Assembly: GCF_035222275.1 (NCBI RefSeq)
Contig: NW_026946359.1
Location: 6,262,001-6,326,000 of the forward strand
Length of the DNA: 64,000 nt
Direction of reading: 5' to 3'
From: Podospora bellae-mahoneyi
Lineage: Eukaryota; Ascomycota; Sordariomycetes; Sordariales; Podosporaceae
The notes beneath the pieces are model-generated. The model made no database searches, was not told the origin of the DNA, and saw only the letters and a list, made by a program, of their open reading frames with translations. Positions 10,720-19,997 of this stretch are shown piece after piece; the stretch's first letter is position 1; each line of letters opens with the position of its first letter. The translations under genes were made by a program, and so were the position numbers.

Positions 10720-12066
10720 TGATGGAAGTTGTCAGGAACTGAGGTCGATACAACAAGGTTGCGTGAGGAAGCTGAGAGAGGGAAAAGCACACTAGCTACA
10801 GGAAGAAGATGACCAAGGCCACACTGGTTCAACCAGACTGGTGGAATCCTACCCCTTGGCAAGGGAATTCATGACAGAAGTATGCTACGAATCAAAGATA
10901 TGATTTGGACATCTATAGTGTTGGGTCGATCTGGGACTCGACCGAGTATTCTTGGCTGACGATTTGAGCAATGTCACTTCAGAGACTACATCCGCTCATG
11001 TGCTGATGAGGGTTTTATCGATGATTTAGCCGGTAGGCTGCGCAGCTGCACACTCTGCTCTCCGGCAAGCTCGGCGCTGCGATCAGTGATCTACGGGTGT
11101 GTGTGCCTTGCGTCACCAACCTGTAACAAGTAGGTGAGATCTTGTGTGAGGAAGGTTGTACGATCTTGGTGGGACTTGTCATCTTATGTACATCGAGGGG
11201 TCGCATAGTGGGCTGCTATTGTTGATCAAGACACAACAGGTGCTCGAGGTCGGATCCTCGATCGAAGTGGCAAAGCGTCTCTGAGCCCGACTTTGAGAGT
11301 TTCTGGAAGACAGGCTGGGAAGAGTGGGAAGGAATGCATCTCCAACGTGGCATTGCCTGCATGAAACCAATATGGATTTGTCTTGGGCTGACAGGCGGTT
11401 CTTGGGGCTGTTTTGTGTACACTCATTCAGCTTGCTCGGCAGAAGGAAGCGCGGAGATGTCTGGATAGCTTTGGCAGCCGTGCCTCAACAACGTCATGTT
11501 CGGATTTATTTTGCTTTGACCGCCGAGAGGTGGTGTAGGCGATGATGCCGGGCAAAGTCGCATTCTCGCCCATCTCTTGGTGCGGGTTCAGAGCCGGGCA
11601 GCCGGGCACTCCATGCTCCGACTTGCGGGGTCGAGAGGGGCACCGAAAAGGAACGGTTTTCCACGACCCCACTAAGCGGCCTGCACCGCCCGCTGGTACA
11701 GAGATCTTACAGCATGTTTTATTCAGGGCTGTAAGACATTCAGGGAAGTTCCTTAGTGGAAAGGCGACCAACCAGAGCTTTTCTTCCGTCCGAATATGAT
11801 CGTCTGACCACCCTCGAACCAATCCTGCTGGGACGGGCCTTCTTGTTATGTTCTTGGCCCTGCATTTGCCATTCTGAATTTAAACACCGACACCCCGGCC
11901 ATCGCAGACCGTTCCTGTTCAAGCTTCGAATTCTTGGTTTTTTCTCCTTTTTGCGCGCGACTGGTTCTCTCTGCCTCTTCAAATTGTTTGAAAGCATTTT
12001 TTGGAAGAAGCCGGTCAATTTCTGGAGTTCGGTTGTCGAGCTCGCTTCATACGTAATATCTTCAGC
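10720..12066. other. Intergenic, 1.35 kb
   Basis: Lies between tpa1 and the uncharacterised gene, both on the plus strand. The last 200 bases before 12067 are CT-rich and T-rich (about 11880-12000), as expected for a transcription start region. Short reading frames here lack recognisable motifs or codon structure. No gene is called. Confidence 0.45.
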
Positions 12067-13141
12067 ATGCCAATCCGCAACCCCTTTGCGCGCCGTCCCG
12101 GTGTCATCGTCACCGCTCATGATGAAAACTCACGGCCGGGGTCGGCGGCCGGGAGTGTGAAGGAAAGTGTGCTGTCGCCGGGTTTTGAAAGGGTAGATAC
12201 TGTTGGGTCAAAGGCATCGTCGGCGTTCAGCATTCGCAGCAGCAGGAGGAGCCAGGACACAGGGGAATACAAGATGAGCGGTACGGTTCCCTCGAAGTCT
12301 CCTGAATGAGCGGTCCCTTCCCCCACATAACTGAGCGGGAGGCTTGGGATCTTCACCATCGTGGCGACACAGCTTCAAGCACCGAAAACTGACTCCGCGC
12401 CTGTTCATGCAGTGGTCAATGATAGTGGAATCTACCTTCCTGTGAGCTACCGCCTCCTCTCTTTCACATATCCTTCCCAGTACTGACGCGACCCTCCAGC
12501 CATCTCCCACTGAAAAGGAAGCTACCTGGCCACGCCGGTACCTCTCCCGAACCTCCAGCGACAGAAGCAGCCGGGATGGCTCGGGTGACATTGAGCACTT
12601 CCCCATCTCGAGGGAATCATTCGATTCTTACCGCCGCTCCTTTGTACGCCTTTCTCTCCCAAACCCCCCTCTTGGCCCAACCGCTAACACACAATAGGAC
12701 ATCTCCGCCAGAAGCTACATCACCGACCCTGTGCCACGCCAATCCCTCGATTCCTCCGCCCGCTTCCCCCGCATGATGCACACGCGCTCATCGCTCCTAA
12801 GCCGGGAACCACCTACCCCGGAAGAGGGTTTTGAGGATGTTGGGCTAGGTGGTGAATCCAAGACCACAGCGCAGCACCAGCACCAGCAACAAGCTGAACA
12901 GACACAGACTCCAGCGTTGCCGAAGAAGAAGGGGCTCTTTGCGAGATTTGGATCTGAGCACACCCATGAGACGACCGATGCAGCGCATACTGTGAATAGC
13001 AACGCGACGTCATCATGGAGTTTCCTGCCTGGGGCGTCGAGAAAGAGGGCGCAGAGCGGGCAGGGAGCGGAGTTGGGGGCCATGCCTTTCCCTGTTGATA
13101 GGTCGGCGGCGAATGGGGGTGCGGTTGAGGTTGATGCTTAA
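12067..13141 (+). CDS. Uncharacterised conserved fungal protein
   Basis: Exons 12067-12280, 12413-12441, 12500-12643 and 12698-13141 give 276 residues. Intron ends are GTACGG/CAG, GTGAGC/CAG and GTACGC/TAG. The second exon is only 29 nt. The joins were chosen because they give one continuous frame reading KMSVVNDSGIYLPPSPTEK and then ISRESFDSYRRSFDISARSY. I believe I have seen both blocks in uncharacterised proteins of filamentous ascomycetes, but that is from memory. No enzyme or domain motif, signal peptide or membrane segment is visible. The protein is Ser/Arg-rich and probably disordered, with a KKKGLFARFG basic-hydrophobic patch near residue 205. The Ser/Arg context could suit kinase or 14-3-3 binding, which is speculation. 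Function unknown. Confidence 0.72.
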
Positions 13142-14247
13142 AGGACGTGCATGATATTAGGGGGCATCATTCTGACCAGAGGAGTCATGGCGATAGATGG
13201 GCAGCCGTCTGTGTTGAATGGGTGGGGGGGGGGGGCATATTGCTTGGAAAACAGACATATCACCAACATCTTTGTGTGGTGGGTCGTTTTTTTGCTGATG
13301 AAAAGGCGTTATGGGGTCTGGGTTTGGGATGGAATGATGAAGTGGGAGGTACACATATACTACTGTAATAATTCATGGTAATGAGGGTAACGAATATAGA
13401 GGTCGGTTCAAGACATATGCTAGTCTTGGTTAGTGATGGGTTTTTGGCACGATGCTCTACTCACATCAACAGGGATGTTTCTGACCTCTATGCACAAATT
13501 CTCCCACCCCCTCACGCTGTTTCTGGTTTCTGGAATTGTCACTGTTCCGGTGTCAAATGCTCTCTCTGTCTGCTGGCTGTCAGCATGCGACCGCCTGATC
13601 ACCCCGGCCTCGCCAAGGTCTTGTTGACAGCTTCTCCAGTTACAGCAACCAGGTCGGGATGGTCAAAGACCGTTGTCGTCGAGCGTTCTGTTTGATTCCA
13701 GCTCCTCGTCTCGACCTGTGGATTGGATGTCTAAGCATCTCCTCATTTCACGCCAAAACACTTCCCCAAAACGAAGCTCCAATCGTGTGTGTTCATCCTT
13801 CAAGAAAACTGCATCGTGCTCCCAATGACTGCCTCACCACTTGACCGGACATCTCGCCCGTTTGCACAAAAATCATACTCACGGCAAGGTGATGGACAAC
13901 ACCGGGCTTCTTCTTTGCAAACGTCTTTACAAAAGTGAAGCAGTCAGCAGGCTTCAGGACTGGATACTTCCATTCAGACGAAGAGGTTTGCCTGATCCAT
14001 CCTCTTGGTACTGCAGCTTCATCTTACCTGAGGCAGACAAAAATATCACAACCAGCCTCATGTAGGTCATCTATGCAGCGTAGCCGCTTACTCTCAGCTG
14101 AATATCCCCTTCTTTCACGCTGCAATAAAAAAAAAAGGATTCATGCCCGAGCCGTTACGTACCATGCTGGGCCAAGAAATTAGCAACCACAAGACATCTT
14201 GGTTCCATCTACCTATATCCCTTTTCTTTTATACACCCCAATCCCCT
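13142..14247. other. Convergent intergenic, 1.1 kb
   Basis: Between the 3' ends of the uncharacterised gene and the Cys/Met PLP enzyme. It holds a G run at 13227-13237 and a short A run near 14127-14136. Several short open frames have no recognisable product. No gene is called. Confidence 0.45.
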
Positions 14248-15588
14248 CTAAAACCCCTCCTCCTTCAACCTCTCCAGCCCCTGCACCAAGTCATCCCTCA
14301 AATCCTCCCAACCCTCCACACCGATGCTAACTCTCAACAACCTCCTATCCACCTTGGGATCCGTCATCGCCCTCCACTCAATCAAACTCTCCACTCCACC
14401 CAGACTCGTAGCATGGTGGAACAACTGCAGCTTGCTAGGCAACCTCTTCGCCTTCTCCTCGCTCTCCAACCACAAGCTGAACACCGGCCCAAATCCATTG
14501 GGCATCTGCTTCCTCAGCCACGAGTTCTCATCCTTTGCCTCCGGCTGCTGAGAAGCGTGCTGAATCTTGAAGACAGACTGCGCAATGATGTTGCTGTTGT
14601 CGCCGGCCGCCTTCTTCTCGGCAAGGAAATCAACCAGTTTCTGGGCGCTCTCGCTCTGGCGCTTGACTCTCAGTTCCAAAGTGCGGACGCTACGGACGCC
14701 AAGCCAGCCTTCAAGAGAGCCCATCACACCTCCAAGGTGGAGGCGCTCCTCCCTGAGCTCCGGGAGCCACTTCTCGGCTCTGTCTGGGCGGATGGCGAGG
14801 ACACCGGCAAGCATGTCGGAGTGGCCGCCGAAATACTTGGTGGCAGAGTGCATGACGATATCGACGTTGTACTTGAAGGGCTCCATCAGAGGGGGGGGGG
14901 CAAAGGTGGCGTCAACGGTGAGATAGCACCCCTTTTCGTCGGCCATCTTGCGGTAGTAAGCCAGGTCGCGAGCCTCGCCCGTGGGGTTAAGGGGTGTCTC
15001 GACGTGAATAACATCGCCCTTTTCGAGTTTGGCAAGGTCGGCATCGTCCTCCAGTTCAAGCTGCTCGAGGCCGTTGAGCTTCTTCATGATGTGGAGAATG
15101 CCATGGCAGCCGTGATAACCACCGCCGATAGCCACACGTTTGGGGTTGAGGAAGACAATCATGGCGTGGAAGGCGGCGAGACCGGATGCATAACTGAGTG
15201 ATGGGGCTCCGAGGAGCGAGGTGAGGATGGCCTCGAAGCGGGTGGTGTTTGGTGCACTGTCTCGGGAGTACACGTGAGAGTCATAAGGGGCATTGGGCTG
15301 AACATTGTGTTAGTGGCAGTGAACATGGGGTGTGATATGGTGTGAAGCACTCACGTTGAGATTGTCCCATGGTCTCAACTGTTCGGGGTCCCGGTTATAT
15401 CGGAAAGTGGTAGAAACGTGCATGGGGGGAGCCACGGCCTGGTGATTGTTGATATAGTCATCGGCATGGACCGAGCGAGAAGCCATAGACAGCTCCCTGC
15501 CAAAGGCGACAGCGAGCGAGTTGGGGCCCTCAACGACGGCCTTGACCGCAGACCCAGCGGGGCGAACAGGAAGCTCATCAGACGCCAT
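14248..15588 (-). CDS. Cys/Met-metabolism PLP enzyme (trans-sulfuration family)
   Basis: Exons 15355-15588 and 14248-15297, with a 57-nt intron (GTGAGT...CAG), give 427 residues. This is fold-type I PLP enzyme of the cystathionine synthase/lyase family, acting in sulfur amino acid metabolism. Seen: SRSVHADDYINNHQAVAPPM at the N-terminus; STTFRYNRDP; HVYSRDSAPNTTRFE (the active-site YSR); SYASGLAAFHA; HVETPLNPTGE; VDATFAPP with the PLP Asp; and HSATKYFGGHSDMLAG with the Schiff-base Lys at about 232. The C-terminal SLGGVESLIEWR motif is also present. It most resembles the poorly characterised fungal branch near S. pombe SPAC23A1.14c rather than the standard methionine-pathway enzymes, so the exact reaction (synthase or lyase) is left open. 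A TATA-like box lies about 80 bp upstream. Confidence 0.88.
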
Positions 15589-16186
15589 TTTGGTAGATTA
15601 GTGAGTGGTATGTGACGACAAGGACAGAAACCGGTCGGTGTAAGTGAGCTGGTGTTGAGCGGCCCATATAAACGTTCGATATCGGCGCGGGGCAGCTGGG
15701 CGGCTCCATATGGTGGAATTCGTCATTCCAAGGGCGTCTCAACTGCTGCTAGCGGCGGCCTTTGCATCCACAACGCTTCTAGAAGCAGTTGCCCCTCCCC
15801 ACTCGCCACTTTCACAGGGGCTTCCCGGATGGCACATCGGAGCTGCTTCACCGGCCGATACCGACCTCTACCGCGCGGCCCCGTTACTTTATGCATCGTG
15901 GTGAGAATCGTCAGTGCCTCTGGTCGAGAAAAACAGTGGCCTCGTGAACATGTCCGATTGCTTCCAATGTTGACATCTTGCTCTGTGCGCTGGCTTCACG
16001 AGTGTCATGCCATGTGTCGTGCTTGCATCGTCGGATAAGGCCGGTCGAGTTGGGGCAAAGGCAAGCCTCTGTATCAATGCCGATTATATGATCTTCCCCC
16101 AAGCCCTCCTCGACCAAAAACAATCCCACATGTAGATTGCATCTCACGCCACAGTCAAATCGCACTGGATTAGTTATCCCCCCATC
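15589..16186. promoter_or_regulatory. Intergenic, upstream of trans-sulfuration gene
   Basis: 598 bp between the start of the trans-sulfuration gene and the stop of the polysaccharide deacetylase gene, both on the minus strand. It holds the former's promoter and the latter's 3' UTR. No further feature was recognised. Confidence 0.45.
15666..15673 (-). promoter_or_regulatory. TATA-like element
   Basis: The minus strand reads TTTATATGGG here, about 80 bp upstream of the trans-sulfuration enzyme start at 15588. Position and sequence suit a TATA element. There is no experimental support. Confidence 0.35.
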
Positions 16187-16996
16187 TCACCCCGTCACCT
16201 CCCCCAGCAACCCCGTCACCGTCCTAGCCTCCCATCCCTTCCTCCCCATCTCAGGCAACACCCTGTCCAACATCGGCCTCGTCCAACTCCTCCTATCATG
16301 ACAAATAATCACCCCGCCCGGATCCAACATCCCCAAGATATGCCTCCCATTCACCCCCGCCCACCCAACCTGCGCATCATGAGGATAAATACTCCCCAAC
16401 ACCAACCTGTAGCCCAACCGGTTCACCACCCCCCTAATCCTATCGCTAAAAAACCCGCTCCCCGGCCTATAATACCTCTCCCTCCCCTCCCTCGGCGGCT
16501 CTTTCCCCTCGTCCCTATAAGCCCTATCAATCATCCCCTGCACCTCCCTCATCTCCCTCTCCAGCTCCTCCGTCGACAACCCCCTCGCAGGCTCATCATG
16601 CATCCCGTGATTCCCCAGCTCGTGCCCCTGCCTCACAATCTCCCTCAGGATCCCCTCCCGCCCAGGAACCTGCGACCCAATCACAAAAAACGTCGCGTGC
16701 GCCCCGCTGGCAGAGAGCGCGGAGAGAATCCCCCTCGTGTGATCAGACGGCGCGTCGTCAATAGTAAGCGCCACAATCTTCTTGTCGGGGGGCAGCCAGA
16801 TCCGGAAGAGGACGTCGGTCCAGCGGTGGGAGAAGTAGCGGATTAGCGACGAGGGCGGGTAGTACACCACGTACAGCGGCAGAATCACCACCCCTACTAG
16901 GAGCAGCAGCAAAAAGAGGAGGTACATTCGTCGTCGGCGGGCGTGGCGGCGGGCGAAGCTGGTGGGGAGACGGAGGAGTCGGCGAAGGGGGAGCAT
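16187..16996 (-). CDS. Membrane-anchored NodB polysaccharide deacetylase
   Basis: Single exon, 269 residues. Arg-rich cytosolic N-terminus, then one strong hydrophobic segment (about 24-45, LLFLLLLLVGVVILPLYVV), so a type II membrane protein with the catalytic domain in the lumen or outside. NodB motifs: TIDDAP (78-83), with catalytic base and metal Asp; GHELGNHGMHDEP (124-136), metal motif; RYYRPGSGFF (about 174-183); and a closing IICHD with the C-terminal His (about 233). Such enzymes remove N- or O-acetyl groups from chitin or other glycans in the fungal wall. The metal motif reads His-x-x-His, while canonical NodB domains have His-x-x-x-His. The usual tryptophan-rich chitin deacetylase insert and any chitin-binding module are absent. 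Substrate is unknown. Confidence 0.85.
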   Translation of the reverse strand: MLPLRRLLRLPTSFARRHARRRRMYLLFLLLLLVGVVILPLYVVYYPPSSLIRYFSHRWTDVLFRIWLPPDKKIVALTIDDAPSDHTRGILSALSASGAHATFFVIGSQVPGREGILREIVRQGHELGNHGMHDEPARGLSTEELEREMREVQGMIDRAYRDEGKEPPREGRERYYRPGSGFFSDRIRGVVNRLGYRLVLGSIYPHDAQVGWAGVNGRHILGMLDPGGVIICHDRRSWTRPMLDRVLPEMGRKGWEARTVTGLLGEVTG

Positions 16997-17686
16997 TGCG
17001 CTGCTGCTGCGGCTTTGCTGTGTTTAAGGTGGGAAACAGGAAGAGACAAGATTAGGGCATCATGTTTCAATGGCCTAGAAGCAGAAGACAAAACGAACGA
17101 CAGGGAAAGTCCTCAAAGCTTTCTCCAAGACAGCTGAGCATCAAATGGAGAAGGGGAAATGGATTGGCGATAAAGATTAAGATAGACACCAACGCGCGTG
17201 TTGCTGCAAAGTTACAGCAGCGTGACGTGCCTGGGTTTAATTGGTGTGGCGCAAGCTTCTTTGAGCTGAGAATATGTGGCTGAGAGTGTGGCACTCACCC
17301 CCTTTTTCTCTCTCTTAGCAAGCCGCAATAAAGTCTTATAGATAAATGTTTTGATCTTTGTATTACCTATTTCCTACATGTTCTAGCTCCATCGAGCCCC
17401 TTGAATTCACCACGTAAATCCCAGCAGAAGAATCTATCCACTCCATGCCAACATGATGCCGTGAGACTCCAACGCTTCTTGCACTCTTCTTTTGCCCCCT
17501 TTTCCGTCTTCAATGCAACACTGTCCAGGTATAGTATGAACCATAAAAAAAAAAAAAAAAAAACCTCCCTTGAAAACATAACGCCATAGATGCATGCAAG
17601 TACCCGCCCCATGAACCAGCAGATAACCACACAGATCGCCCCAGCTGAGCAATCCCTCGTATCACTCCTGCTTGGTAGAAACCAAA
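16997..17686. other. Intergenic with poly(A) run
   Basis: 690 bp between the deacetylase start and the end of the polyphosphatase gene (both minus strand). A homopolymer of 19 A lies at 17545-17563. No gene was recognised. Confidence 0.45.
17545..17563. repeat. Poly(A) homopolymer
   Basis: Nineteen consecutive A on the plus strand, in the probable 3' flank of the polyphosphatase gene. No target-site duplication or element body is attached, so it is not taken as a retroposon tail. Confidence 0.9.
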
Positions 17687-19997
17687 TCATGAGTACCTCT
17701 TCAGCTCACCCTTATCCAACGTCCCAACAAACGCATGACTCAAAAAATGCAGCCAGGTCTTGTTCCTCTTCCCCTTCTTCTTCTTCTTCTTGTCCCCTTT
17801 CTTGCCCTTCTTTTTCTTGTCTCCCTTCTTCTTGTCCCCCTTCTTTGCCTCAGCCTCCATCTCTTCATCATCAGAGTCACTGTCCGACTCAAAATCGGAC
17901 TCATCATAGTCATGCTCCTCCTCAACATCTCTCACCTCTTCATCGCCAGCCATCTCAACCAGACTCTTGCCCTTGGCCTTCTGCCCAATCCTATACGCCA
18001 ACTCCACAAAGCTGTTCACCGTCAAATCTCCCAGCTTGTAGATCTTGTCATTGAAAGTGCTGTACTCGACTTCAAAAGCAAATTCTCTCGGGTCCGGTTT
18101 CGGTGTCAGCGGCTTCTTCCCTCCGTTCTTCCCCTTTCGCCACTTCATAAGCCACGATTTCGAGGATTGGAGCAGGGAGAGAAGGCTGTTGGTTGTTGTT
18201 GGCTCGACGCTGTTCAAATCGGTAAGGTTGAGGTTGTTGATGTGCGTTAGGTTAGCAAAGTACTGTGTGTACCCTGTCAAGCTCAGAGGCTGCTGAGAAT
18301 ACGCAGGTCCGGGAGGGCTCGTCTTCGCTGGTGGAGGAGGAATGATGAGGTTGGGATCGTGAGGCTTCTTGTCCTTCTCTGGGCGTTTGCCGCCCTTCTT
18401 CTTTTTCTTCTCGTCGGTTTCGACATTTTCGAAGGAATCGCTCAGGTCGTCTATCGGCGACAAGCTTCGCAGGTCGAGGTGCTTCGGAGGTGCGCTCGGG
18501 GCACTGGCAGGGTGCGACGAGTTCTTCGCGCCATTGCCAGGCATGTCGCGCCAAAGAGGTGTGTTCTCAAGGCCAGAGATGTTGTATTCCACCACGCGTA
18601 ACGTGGGGAAATACGTTGGTACGATGCTGGGGCTGACCAGCGACAACACATATCGCTCCCCCCAAGGATCCTTGCGCTTTGGCTTTCTGGTTCTGCCCTT
18701 CTTTCCGTCCTGATTCACTTCGTTCGACTTGCCCGGCACAGTTGGGGGTGTCAGCTTGGACCAGTCATCGCGGAGTTCCATCAGATAATCGGTGCCACCC
18801 TGAATCGTAAGCTCATCGTCCAAGTACTCGCGAACGCCGAATTCGGGTGATAGACCGTTCAAGAAGGCGATGTCGACGTCGTGGGTGTCGTGGATAAGGA
18901 AGTGATCGATGTTCATGTGCCCATACATCCCGCTGATAACCACATCCCTATACTGGTGCAGCCAGAGCGTGTACTTTTGCCAGCAAGTCTCATCCCAAAG
19001 CTTCTTGCTGTCCGTCCTCGCTGGCGGGACATGGCCCATCAAGATAACCTTCATTCCCCTCTCCCTCATAAACTCCAACTGCACTCTCAACCACTCCAGC
19101 TGCTTAAACCCTGGCTCGGATGGGTTCTCACATCCATCCACACCCGCATTCCGGTCGAAAAAGTACAGCGTATTCAAGCTGAACACCGCCAACCGATTCG
19201 GAATAACCTCGACGTGGAACCAGCCTCCAAACTCAAAGCTATGCCTCTGCGCCTCTGGGATAAAATGCCTCCAGATGTGCGTATACGTCTGCAACCACTT
19301 ATTCGGCCCCGGCAGCAAAATGTTATGCGGCAAGATATCGTTATTCCCGAACGTCGGCACAACCGGTATGCTCATCCCATGTCCCGTCTCCTCGTTCCTG
19401 AGCATCTCGGCAAACTTGTCCGCAATCCAGGTGTTGGTCCCGAGCACCTGGTCCTGCGTGCGGGGCAAATCATCGTCGCGATCGTGACGCGCCGTGTCGC
19501 CCGTCCACACGACAAAATCAATCTTGTCTTTTAAATTCGCCTCAATCCAGTCAAACGTCGCATTCACCAGCGAGTACGGCGAATCGCAATCGGTCGTCTC
19601 GGCACCGTACGGCCCTGCTGGCCCTTCGCCCTTGTGGCATCCGTCGTCTTCGTCTGTGGATGAGTGCACTTTGTAGAATTCATCGGGATGGATGTCTGCG
19701 TGTGAATTTCCAGAATGTCAATTTCAGTTCCTCAGAAATGCCAGGCCTGCCGCGATGGGCCACAGAGCCTGCCGCGATGGGACACAGAGCCTGCCGCGAA
19801 GCTCCGATAGCAATGGGTGATGGAGGGGATAGCTCACCTGTGATATGCAGGAACCTGCCGTGCAGCCCTTTTCGCGGGGCAGAATTCGACAGTATGTGCT
19901 GCTCTGCCGCCGCCGCAGTTGGACCTGAACCCGAGAGCCTGGCAATGACGCCATGGTACAGCAGTCCCAGGCACAGAATGCGCTGGAGAGCCATCAT
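17687..19997 (-). CDS. ppn1: Endopolyphosphatase Ppn1
   Basis: Cuts inorganic polyphosphate chains inside the vacuole. Exons 19838-19997 and 17687-19695, with a 142-nt intron, give 722 residues. The N-terminus has a hydrophobic signal-anchor (about 3-21). The join restores the metallophosphatase motif HITDIHPDEFY. Further metal motifs: WTGDTARHD (about 118-125), FGNND (169-173), MGHVPP and GMYGHMNIDHF. The tail is unusual: residues about 649-670 are Asp/Glu/Ser-rich, and about 671-697 are nearly all Lys and Gly, followed by a conserved WLHFLSHAFVGTL end. This acidic-Ser-then-Lys arrangement resembles the PASK segments known to take up polyphosphate on lysine. The intron contains a 22-bp tandem repeat. 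Identity is secure. Confidence 0.94.
19745..19800. repeat. 22-bp tandem repeat inside ppn1 intron
   Basis: Two full 22-bp units (19745-19766 and 19767-19788, one mismatch) and a partial third, beginning gcctgccgcgatggg. They lie wholly in the single ppn1 intron, about 37 bp from the donor. Confidence 0.85.

Noticed and set aside
14143-15201. 352-codon plus-strand frame opposite the trans-sulfuration gene
   Set aside because: Antisense shadow; low-complexity product and no family match.
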